64,000 nt of DNA from assembly GCA_051208035.1 (NCBI GenBank), contig JBPJFZ010000004.1, positions 310,001 through 374,000 of the forward strand, given 5' to 3'. The notes under the pieces are model-generated. The model saw nothing but the letters and a program-made list of their open reading frames with translations, did no database searches and had not been told where the DNA came from. This document shows positions 52,969 through 60,603 of this stretch, in pieces. The stretch is from JACKOB01 sp024234575. GTDB lineage: Bacteria; Pseudomonadota; Gammaproteobacteria; Pseudomonadales; Oleiphilaceae. The stretch's first letter is position 1, and each line of letters starts with the position of its first letter. Made by a program: the position numbers and the translations under genes.

Positions 52969-53883
52969 ATGGTTTTTTGCATTTTTTACAACGAAAAAGG
53001 CCACTTAACATTGGAAAAGAAAGACGCTCTCACGCTCGCATTTTTAGCTGCCATTTGGGGCGGCTCATTTTTATTTATGCGCGTTGCCGTGCCGGATTTT
53101 GGCCCAATTGCCCTGGTGCAATTGCGTATAGGTATCGCCGCAATATTTTTATTACCCTTGTTACTGTTAAAGCACCGGCGCAAGATAAACTGGCAACATT
53201 TGCCACATTATTTGTTTTTAGGCATCACGAATTCGGCCTTGCCTTTCTGTTTATTGGCCTATGCAACAGTTTACCTCAGTGCAGGTTATACCTCTTTGTT
53301 AAATTCGAGCGTGCCATTGTGGAGTGCGGTGGTGGCAGCGGTGTGGATGCGAGATTGGCTGAATTCGTGGCAAATAGCGGGGTTATTGTTGGGGTTCATT
53401 GGCGTTTGTGTACTGGTGGCTGCGCGAGGATCTCTTGAATTATCTGGTCCAACGCTTGCGATCGTTGCGGCAGTATTGGCAACCATCAGTTATGGTGTGT
53501 CAGCCAATTATACCAAGCGTTATTTAACCGGCTCGCACCCCATTGTGCTGGCTTCAATGAGTCAGATAACAGCGGCGATTGTGTTGCTTCCGTTAACCTG
53601 GTTTTACTGGCCCACAGGCACTATTTCGCAAACGTCCTGGGTGAATGTCTTTTTACTGGGCTCTGTCTGCACGGCATTCGCTTACATATTATTTTATGGG
53701 TTAATTTCGCGGGTAGGGCCGACCAAAACGGTGACGGTCACCTTTTTAGTGCCGGTCTTTGCTATGAGTTGGGGGGCGCTCATTCTGCAAGAGGCGATTA
53801 CGCTACCAATGATTATCGGCTGTATCATCATCTTGTCGGGTACCGCATTAGTGACCGGTATTATCGGGCGCAAGTCGCACTAG
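52969..53883 (+). CDS. DMT-superfamily permease (EamA family)
   Basis: 304 residues from ATG 52969; a TTG at 53011 (LEKKDALTLAFLAAIWGGSF) is an alternative start closer to the family norm. Ten hydrophobic segments form two EamA repeats: AFLAAIWGGSFLFMRVAVPD opens the first and AIVAAVLATISYGVSANYTK the second. The conserved Trp-Gly-Gly-Ser near the start and the SRVGPTKTVTVTFLVPVFAM segment are typical of metabolite efflux DMT proteins. Substrate unknown. Convergent with the cysteine-rich protein gene. Confidence 0.88.
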   Translation: MVFCIFYNEKGHLTLEKKDALTLAFLAAIWGGSFLFMRVAVPDFGPIALVQLRIGIAAIFLLPLLLLKHRRKINWQHLPHYLFLGITNSALPFCLLAYATVYLSAGYTSLLNSSVPLWSAVVAAVWMRDWLNSWQIAGLLLGFIGVCVLVAARGSLELSGPTLAIVAAVLATISYGVSANYTKRYLTGSHPIVLASMSQITAAIVLLPLTWFYWPTGTISQTSWVNVFLLGSVCTAFAYILFYGLISRVGPTKTVTVTFLVPVFAMSWGALILQEAITLPMIIGCIIILSGTALVTGIIGRKSH

Positions 53884-53903
53884 AGAAATATGGGGCAAGC
53901 TGT

Positions 53904-54638
53904 TCAGATAGCAAACTTTCCATGAATAAACTCTGCAAAGGAGTCTTGCAGGTAATTCTCGAAAAGGTGCTCGATATCCACCAGCCTGTCTTCGATGGCA
54001 TAGGGCATCAGGTTAGTGAACATATCGAGAAATATCACAGCATTGGCCGAGGTGTCTGTTTTCGATGGCTCTCTTACTCGTTCTGCCAGTCGGGTGTTTA
54101 CTTCGTGTACGTTTTTATAAATCTGCTTTAGGCCATCCAGGTTCCAGTCACTATTTCCCCCTTTTTTGCCCACATAGTATTGCGAGAGAAGATACATCCC
54201 GGTGGCTCTGAAAAGCGTGTCGTCATCACTGGCTAAGGGTAAATGAAATCGGGCCATGGGCTTAAAGAATCCCATGTGGGGGCAGCCGCTGGTTGCAAAC
54301 ATTAGTCCTAGAAGACTACCGACAACGCGCTGTGCCGTGCTTTGCGTACTAATCGTTCTGTCTGGCAGCACGACTTCCAGCGTTACGGCATCGTGAGACA
54401 TAAACTCGTCGAGCTTGTCACTTAACATCGCCAGACAGCTGGCTACCGGACAAAAAGGAGAGCTTTCTGCAGACAACGGACAATGACGGCATTGATGGCA
54501 ATTAAGTTTTGCCCAAGCAGGCAGATCAGCCTGCTGCAGATTAAGCAACGTCTGAGACTGATCGTCAATTAACAATGTGATCTCTGTTACCGGATGGTTT
54601 TCCCGCAAGAGCCGGTAAGTAACGTGTTTGCTGCTCAT
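53904..54638 (-). CDS. Cysteine-rich protein of unknown function, last gene of a two-component operon
   Basis: 244 residues, not recognised. It has a C-x2-C-x2-C-x9-C-x4-C cluster (C47, C50, C53, C63, C68) in LNCHQCRHCPLSAESSPFCP and VASC, a candidate zinc or Fe-S site. A second conspicuous motif is ATSGCPHMGFFKPMARFHLP (about 115-134). The remainder looks helical, ending in EHLFENYLQDSFAEFIHGKF; there is no membrane segment or signal peptide. One base separates it from the response regulator gene upstream, so it should be made with that system. A role as an accessory or redox-linked output is inference. Confidence 0.7.
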   Translation of the reverse strand: MSSKHVTYRLLRENHPVTEITLLIDDQSQTLLNLQQADLPAWAKLNCHQCRHCPLSAESSPFCPVASCLAMLSDKLDEFMSHDAVTLEVVLPDRTISTQSTAQRVVGSLLGLMFATSGCPHMGFFKPMARFHLPLASDDDTLFRATGMYLLSQYYVGKKGGNSDWNLDGLKQIYKNVHEVNTRLAERVREPSKTDTSANAVIFLDMFTNLMPYAIEDRLVDIEHLFENYLQDSFAEFIHGKFAI

Positions 54639-54639
54639 A

Positions 54640-55176
54640 TTAATCTGTGTAGTCGTCCATGTTTAAAGAGATACTACCGTCGTCATTCCAGTCAACCTGC
54701 GTAATTCCCGGGGATTCTTTTTCGAGTCGTTTTAATTCTGACAGTTGAGACCGAAGTTGCTGGGACTGTTTACGCACAGTGTGTGCAAGGCGCTCGTTTT
54801 CTTGCCGCAGAAAATTTACCTCCAGTGCCTGTTTGAGAGTAATTACCAGTTCTTCGTTGTCCCAGGGTTTGGTGATAAAACGATACACTTCCGCTTGGTT
54901 AATCGCCGTTAGAAGCCCCGTCATATCGGCCTGACCACTGAGAATCAAACGAATTGCCGTTGGGTTTAGTTTTCTAAATTCTGACAGAAAGTCCACACCG
55001 TTCATTTCTGGCATGCGGTAATCCGAGAGCACTAAATCAACAGAATGGATATCTCTATCTTCCAGTGCTTCTATAGGATTGGTGTAGGTGCGTACTTCCC
55101 AAAGCTCTTTCATCAGTACACGTTGCAGCGCTTTTAAAATGTTTGGTTCATCATCTACTAAGGCAATGATTGTCAT
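54640..55176 (-). CDS. Response regulator (receiver plus coiled coil)
   Basis: 178 residues. Receiver: acidic pocket LVDDEPNILKALQR, phospho-acceptor Asp52 in LVLSDYRMPEMNG, and Lys103 in FITKPWDNEEL. It belongs to the RpfG-like receivers with the KPW signature. After the receiver there is only a coiled-coil helix (LRQENERLAHTVRKQSQQLR) and an acidic tail, with no DNA-binding or enzymatic output. It probably acts through protein contacts. Spacing is 1 bp to the cysteine-rich gene and 9 bp from the receiver-HD gene. Confidence 0.92.
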   Translation of the reverse strand: MTIIALVDDEPNILKALQRVLMKELWEVRTYTNPIEALEDRDIHSVDLVLSDYRMPEMNGVDFLSEFRKLNPTAIRLILSGQADMTGLLTAINQAEVYRFITKPWDNEELVITLKQALEVNFLRQENERLAHTVRKQSQQLRSQLSELKRLEKESPGITQVDWNDDGSISLNMDDYTD

Positions 55177-55185
55177 GGCAGCCCT

Positions 55186-56553
55186 TTAATTATCGTAGTT
55201 AGCGACGGTTTCCGTTTCTTTCGTTACGTATATTGTTAGTTTAGTTTGTTCTACTTTTTCTAGCCCGATGATGCGTTCAATAACCTTTGCGTTTAAAACA
55301 TGCCCTTTGGCAATCAGCAGTATGCCTTTGCTGTTAAGTACATCTCTGGCAAGGCGCATATTGGGCTGTAGTGCGTGGCTTTCTATCAGCATCTCGTGCG
55401 AGTACAGGCTGCTAATATCAAACTCTTTGCGGTAGTGCTCCAGACACATCACGACTGCCCGGTCGTACTTTCTACCGGATTGAGACTTAATGTAATCCAT
55501 TGCCTGATTTGCCGAGTAAGAGTCTTTGGAAATCGTGCCGGTCTGCAAGCCGATATAATCCCGCACGGCACGAATTATTCTTGCACCCGGTTTAATATTC
55601 TTGCCATCAAGACCATCCGGGAAACCGCTGCCATCATAAAGCTCAGCGTGGCTACGAATAAGTTGAGCGGTTCTTTCCAGGCCGCCGATGGGGGTCAAAG
55701 CGGCTTCACCTATTAAAGGGTACTGGTAGTATTGTTTTCGCTCATTGGCGGTGAGTAGTTCTTCAGGTTTGTCGAGCAAGTGGTCCGGGAGGCTGATTTT
55801 ACCCAGTTGATGCAACAAGGCGGCGTAGTAAATGGCCTGCACAGTATCATCTTTAAGTTTTAGGCCGATGGCTATTTTACGTGAAAAATCAGCGACTAAT
55901 TGTGACTGGGCTTTCTGCAAAGTCTCCCGCGTGCTTAAAATTGTTGAGAAAACGCGGATAAATGTGCCGTAGCTCTCGCGCAACTCTTCGTACGCCAAGT
56001 CAAGCATATCGGATGCCTGCTTGATCTCCTGGGTGCGGGCTTCGACTTTTTTCTCAAGGTTGGCATTAAGGTCCTGCAGTTCATTGTTTTGCTTTTTAGT
56101 CAGCAGTAACAGCTCGTCCCTTTCCCGTTCCAGTCGCCGGGTTTTCAGCCCTTCCATGATGATTTCTTTCAGCTCTTCATCAACCCAGGGCTTACTGATG
56201 TAACGAAAGATACCGCCATCGTTTAATGCAGAAATTGTTGATGTGATATCGGCGAAACCAGTTAGCAGCATTCTGACGGTTTTTGGCCATTTTGCCTTCA
56301 CCTGCGCCAAAAATGCGGCGCCATCCATTTCTGGCATGCGCATATCCGATACAACCAGATCAATATGGTTTTCTTCGAGTATTTTTAGGCCATCTTTTCC
56401 GCTTTCAGCAAAAAACGCATTGACAGGAAGTTGTCTTATCAAGCGTCGAATAGACGATAAAATACGCGGCTCATCGTCAACAAAAAGAACCGATTCTTTA
56501 CCCTGTGCGTCGTTGTCAGTCGTCGCACCCAGCGGCTCTGGCGTATCATGCAT
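55186..56553 (-). CDS. Response regulator with degenerate HD-GYP domain
   Basis: 455 residues from ATG 56553. This start overlaps the kinase stop by 8 nt and has GAAGAGG upstream; a longer frame reaches 56571. Receiver with Asp70 in LVVSDMRMPEMDG and KPW, a coiled coil, then an HD-GYP-related domain. The key residues are changed: HD is HQ at 248-249 (LLHQLGKISLPD), HHE is HAE at 302-304, and GYP is GFP at 310-312 in YDGSGFPDGLDG. The domain is probably inactive as a phosphodiesterase and may bind c-di-GMP or a partner. Confidence 0.88.
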   Translation of the reverse strand: MHDTPEPLGATTDNDAQGKESVLFVDDEPRILSSIRRLIRQLPVNAFFAESGKDGLKILEENHIDLVVSDMRMPEMDGAAFLAQVKAKWPKTVRMLLTGFADITSTISALNDGGIFRYISKPWVDEELKEIIMEGLKTRRLERERDELLLLTKKQNNELQDLNANLEKKVEARTQEIKQASDMLDLAYEELRESYGTFIRVFSTILSTRETLQKAQSQLVADFSRKIAIGLKLKDDTVQAIYYAALLHQLGKISLPDHLLDKPEELLTANERKQYYQYPLIGEAALTPIGGLERTAQLIRSHAELYDGSGFPDGLDGKNIKPGARIIRAVRDYIGLQTGTISKDSYSANQAMDYIKSQSGRKYDRAVVMCLEHYRKEFDISSLYSHEMLIESHALQPNMRLARDVLNSKGILLIAKGHVLNAKVIERIIGLEKVEQTKLTIYVTKETETVANYDN

Positions 56554-58387
56554 GATTATCGGCCTCTTCAACTTGTTGGCTGACAGGTATTGTAATGGTA
56601 AAGGTAGTACCTACACCTGGCTTACTTTGGACTTCTATTTTCCCATGATGTTTCTTGATAATCCCGAATGAAATTGAAAGCCCAAGGCCTGTTCCTTTGC
56701 CAACAGGTTTGGTGGTAAAGAACGGATCAAATATTTTCTTTAGATGGCTGCTTTCAATACCCTTGCCATTGTCAGTAACGGCTATTTTGACCACGTCACT
56801 TTCATGAGAAGTTTTAATCGTAATGATACCTTCCTTCTCAATGGCATGGCCTGCATTGACCAGTAGATTCATAATGACCTGGTTGATCTGTGAAAACACA
56901 CAATCGACCAGCGGCAACTGAGCAAAGTCGAGATTCACTTTGCACTTATATTTCAGCTCGTTATGAATAATATTGAGGGTTTTTTCGATGCAGGCGTTAA
57001 TGTCGGTTGGCTGCATTTTCATCTCGCCTACGTGAGAAAAATCTTTGAGGTCCTGAACGATTGTTTTTACGCGCTCAAGACCATCTGCAGAGTCATTCAA
57101 AAGATCTTTGACATCGTCTTTAATAAATCCCACATCATATTTGGTGAGCAAATGTTTAAACTTGGTGGTGGTGGCGCTATCCGGGCAGGCTTCGAGCAAC
57201 GGCTGAGCTTCTTCGATCAGTGCTAAGAGGTCTTCCACATAACCACGCAGTGAGTTTAAATTGGAATTGACATAGCCCACAGGGTTATTGATCTCATGAG
57301 CGACACCTGCCGCCAATTGACCGATTGATGCCATTTTCTCTGATTGAACTAACTGTTCCTGGGTGTTTTTAAGCTTATCAATCAGAATGAGCTGCTCAAC
57401 TTTTTCTTTTGCCATTTCATTATTAGCGTGCCTAACCTGCATAAACAGCTGGTGATGTTCAACATTGGCCATAGCCTGGTGTACTAATTGCGCAATATAC
57501 ACCTCATCAAGAATTTCGAATTGTACCAGCGGGCTAAAGAGCAGCGCCAAAGCAACCCTCTTATTCGCCAAGCGAATTGGAACTGCGAGCGCAGACTTCA
57601 GCGTACTGAGGTTATCGGTGTCGTTGTCAAGTAATGAAGCTTTGCGGATGTTGTTTAGCGTTTGCAGTTGCAGCTGTTCAACCAAACGCTCGATTTGTTC
57701 TTCAGAAACGCCATTAAGGTGCAGGTAAGTATATGTTGGGTCATCATTACTATCGCCGTTTTGTGGTGAGGAAAACTTAATTAACGCCGATTTTTTTGCA
57801 TTGGCGATCAGGCAAAGCCGCCTTAATAGTTCTGAATAGAAATAGTCATCGCACTCTTCGACCAGCTTCAGCCATTCTAAACATTCGGACCAGACAACCT
57901 GATAGCGAAGGGTACCTTTTAACTGGGCGATTTCTTTGCTTTGCGCCTTAAATAGAATGCATAGACAAAGTAATTCTGCGAATGACTGTAAAGATACGTT
58001 GTCTTCACTTTGCTGCTCGAACAAAAAAATAACATGTGCCGATAACCACTTGTCAGCATGCACTTGTTTAATTACGGGGTAAGTATTTTTATCTGCAATT
58101 AAAAGCGCATCTCCTTTTTGTTGCCGTTGCTGAATATCGCCAGCTTTAATTTCTTTCAGCGTTACTTTATGAGGTAAGAGCGCCGCAGAGGCAGCAAATG
58201 CGGTGGTGCCACTTATAGATTTGCTATCGAGACTTTGGTAGAGAATATACACCCCGTAGGCACCCGCACATTGACATATAATATTTAAACAATGATTAAC
58301 CGTTGGGGCCTCCATTAGCATGGAGAAAACGTTAGCGTTTTCAACAAACGCTTCTGGGTAGGCTGGGTTGCTGTGTTCTGTAGCCAT
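56546..58387 (-). CDS. Soluble sensor histidine kinase with GAF-like domain
   Basis: 613 residues, no membrane segments. The N-terminal region (1-~150) is unrecognised and cysteine-containing (NIICQCAGAYG); about 165-315 looks like a GAF domain. A coiled coil then leads to His364 in ASIGQLAAGVAHEINNPVGY and the ATPase motifs VTDNGKGIESSHLKKIFDPF and GKGTGLGLSISFGI. The catalytic core closely resembles that of the divergent kinase at 58548 (identical around the His), so they are paralogues. Cotranscribed with the two response regulators, its likely targets. Confidence 0.92.
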   Translation of the reverse strand: MATEHSNPAYPEAFVENANVFSMLMEAPTVNHCLNIICQCAGAYGVYILYQSLDSKSISGTTAFAASAALLPHKVTLKEIKAGDIQQRQQKGDALLIADKNTYPVIKQVHADKWLSAHVIFLFEQQSEDNVSLQSFAELLCLCILFKAQSKEIAQLKGTLRYQVVWSECLEWLKLVEECDDYFYSELLRRLCLIANAKKSALIKFSSPQNGDSNDDPTYTYLHLNGVSEEQIERLVEQLQLQTLNNIRKASLLDNDTDNLSTLKSALAVPIRLANKRVALALLFSPLVQFEILDEVYIAQLVHQAMANVEHHQLFMQVRHANNEMAKEKVEQLILIDKLKNTQEQLVQSEKMASIGQLAAGVAHEINNPVGYVNSNLNSLRGYVEDLLALIEEAQPLLEACPDSATTTKFKHLLTKYDVGFIKDDVKDLLNDSADGLERVKTIVQDLKDFSHVGEMKMQPTDINACIEKTLNIIHNELKYKCKVNLDFAQLPLVDCVFSQINQVIMNLLVNAGHAIEKEGIITIKTSHESDVVKIAVTDNGKGIESSHLKKIFDPFFTTKPVGKGTGLGLSISFGIIKKHHGKIEVQSKPGVGTTFTITIPVSQQVEEADNHA

Positions 58388-58547
58388 CGCATTTTTCCGG
58401 ATTATTCAGCGGAGCGTCAGGTATTACATACATTATCAACCATTCACAGGGAGCTGAAAGTCTCTTCGATTTAATGGAAATATGTGTGAATTAAAGCTTA
58501 ACTGTAGTTTAGACCATTTTTAAAAATCAGCTGCGTCGAGTATTAAT

Positions 58548-60269
58548 GTGTCATTTGTAAATCGAATAATCATTTCGATACTAGCTCTATTTTTAGTGTT
58601 TACGATATTGGTAAGCACATTTCAGCTTTTTGTGTTTTACCGGGATGAAACCAACCGCTATCAGCAAAAAACTGAATATTTAACAGACGTTGCCGCCCAG
58701 TCGGTTTCGACACTTCTTTGGTCTCTCGATACACAAAATATTCGCCATCTCAGCAAGGTGTTAAGTTCAGACGATATCTTACGGGGCATTGTTGTTGCCT
58801 CAAATATTGTCTTGACCGAAGAGGAGTTAATTTACAGCGGCTACATTGACGTTATGGGTGATGTTGATGAGGTACCCTTGCAAATTGAGAAATTATTTCC
58901 AAAAGATCAGATAGAGATTCGCCGTCAGCCGGTTCTCTGGAATCAACAAGCACTTGGCACCATAATACTATTTTTTGACTCATCCCCGGTTGATAAGGTG
59001 ATATCAACAAGGTTTTATGGCGATATCTTCTATCTTATTCTTAAAATGGTTGTGTTTGGTTTGGTGCTTTTTATTATTCTTAGCCGCAACTTCCTGCGGC
59101 CATTTAAAAAATCGCATGCGTTGGCGACTTCTGTGGGAGAAGTAATATCTGAGTTCAATCGTGAGCTGGCGGAAGAAAAGTATGACTTTGCCAGTATTCA
59201 ATCGCTTCGCCCCCTTATTGGGCAGTACTCGGAAGAGATGTCTCGTAACGATGAAGTGGGTGATTTCTTTCGTGCTTTTAGTGTGTTGATAGGTGCGGTA
59301 GTGTCCTTGGTAGGAGAGCTATCGCAATATTCTGAAGAATTAAAAATGCTGAATGAAGAGCTTGAGTCCCGCGTTAAAGAAAGGACAGAAGAGCTTTCTG
59401 CGTCCAATGAAAAGCTAAAAGAATCCTACGAAGACCTAAAATTCGCCCAGACCAAAATGATGCAACAGGAAAAGCTTGCCTCCATCGGTCAGTTAGCGGC
59501 GGGAGTTGCGCACGAAATTAATAACCCTGTTGGCTATGTGTCGAGCAATATTAATAGATTGCAAGAGTACTTTGATTCTCTGCAGCTACTAATCGAAGCC
59601 TATAGAAATATATTGTTGGCAGATCAGGGAGAGGGCAAGAAAGCCCAGGTTGCGGCAATAGATGCCGAGAATGACCTGCAGTTTATCCTAGATGACTTGC
59701 CTGAAATAGTAAAAGAGTGCCTCGAAGGTGTTGGCCGGGTGCAGGAAATCGTGCGCAATTTAAAAGACTTTTCCCGTGTAGATGATGCCGGGAAGCGAAA
59801 GCTCTTTAATATTAATGATGCCATAGAGAGCACACTGAAACTGGTTTGGAATGAGCTAAAGTACGACTGTAATGTAGAGAAAGAGCTGTTAAACGAATCG
59901 ATGGTCGAGGCGAATTACGGTCAGATCAATCAGGTGATTTCCAATCTCTTGGTTAATGCTTCTCATGCCATTAAAGATACAGGCAAATATGGACGAATCT
60001 TGATAAAAACGTGGAGCGATGATACCTGGGTCTGTTTTTCAGTGGAAGACTCTGGCATCGGTATTCCTGAGGACGTTCGAAAAAATATATTTGATCCATT
60101 TTTTACCACCAAGCCTGTTGGCAAGGGCACTGGGCTGGGGCTAAACATCAGCTACGACATTATTGTTAATCAGCATAAAGGTGAGATTGAGGTTATTAGC
60201 ACACCCGGAGTTGGCAGCACCTTTATTGTCAAGCTGCCATTCAGTCAGGCAGAGCAAGTTACCCATTAA
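58548..60269 (+). CDS. Membrane-bound sensor histidine kinase
   Basis: 573 residues from GTG 58548 (no strong ribosome site). Membrane helices at about 7-30 and 158-182 flank a small periplasmic domain of about 125 residues. A HAMP-like/coiled-coil linker follows (LEELESRVKERTEELSASNE region), then His322 in ASIGQLAAGVAHEINNPVGY and ATPase motifs VEDSGIGIPEDVRKNIFDPF and GKGTGLGLNISYDI. It is transcribed away from the operon at 58387 and toward the EAL-receiver gene at 60604. It may share response regulators with its paralogue. Confidence 0.91.
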   Translation: MSFVNRIIISILALFLVFTILVSTFQLFVFYRDETNRYQQKTEYLTDVAAQSVSTLLWSLDTQNIRHLSKVLSSDDILRGIVVASNIVLTEEELIYSGYIDVMGDVDEVPLQIEKLFPKDQIEIRRQPVLWNQQALGTIILFFDSSPVDKVISTRFYGDIFYLILKMVVFGLVLFIILSRNFLRPFKKSHALATSVGEVISEFNRELAEEKYDFASIQSLRPLIGQYSEEMSRNDEVGDFFRAFSVLIGAVVSLVGELSQYSEELKMLNEELESRVKERTEELSASNEKLKESYEDLKFAQTKMMQQEKLASIGQLAAGVAHEINNPVGYVSSNINRLQEYFDSLQLLIEAYRNILLADQGEGKKAQVAAIDAENDLQFILDDLPEIVKECLEGVGRVQEIVRNLKDFSRVDDAGKRKLFNINDAIESTLKLVWNELKYDCNVEKELLNESMVEANYGQINQVISNLLVNASHAIKDTGKYGRILIKTWSDDTWVCFSVEDSGIGIPEDVRKNIFDPFFTTKPVGKGTGLGLNISYDIIVNQHKGEIEVISTPGVGSTFIVKLPFSQAEQVTH

Positions 60270-60603
60270 TGTATAACCAAAAGTAGCAACCCGTGCTCTG
60301 TTTATGAGCTACACTGATTAATTAAGAATAGAGATCCAATGTGTTGGGGGGATATTGATAAGTTTGACATTGCTGCCAGGCAGCAGCCTATAACTGGGTC
60401 AGGCATTGATAGTGGCATACAGCGGTTAAAAATTGGGGCGAGTGTGCCGCTGGTGGAATATATATCCAAGGTTAATGTTTTAATTTTTACGACCAGTCAT
60501 CCTGTTTAGACGCCATGTAAGACGTTATGGTGCATACAAAAGGCTGATATTTAGGTTATGGGGTAACAAATTACTCAGAGCCCGTTAGTTGGAGGCTGAT
60601 TAC
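60270..60603. other. Non-coding gap before the EAL-receiver gene
   Basis: 334 bp without a supported gene. It contains a short dyad (gctgccaggcagc near 60373-60385) and the ribosome site GGAGG (60591-60595) of the next gene. I compared it with the c-di-GMP-I riboswitch core and saw no convincing match. A long 5' leader is possible. Confidence 0.5.

Noticed and set aside
60270..60603. c-di-GMP riboswitch in the leader of the EAL-receiver gene
   Set aside because: The conserved GEMM core sequences were not found; only a small dyad is present.
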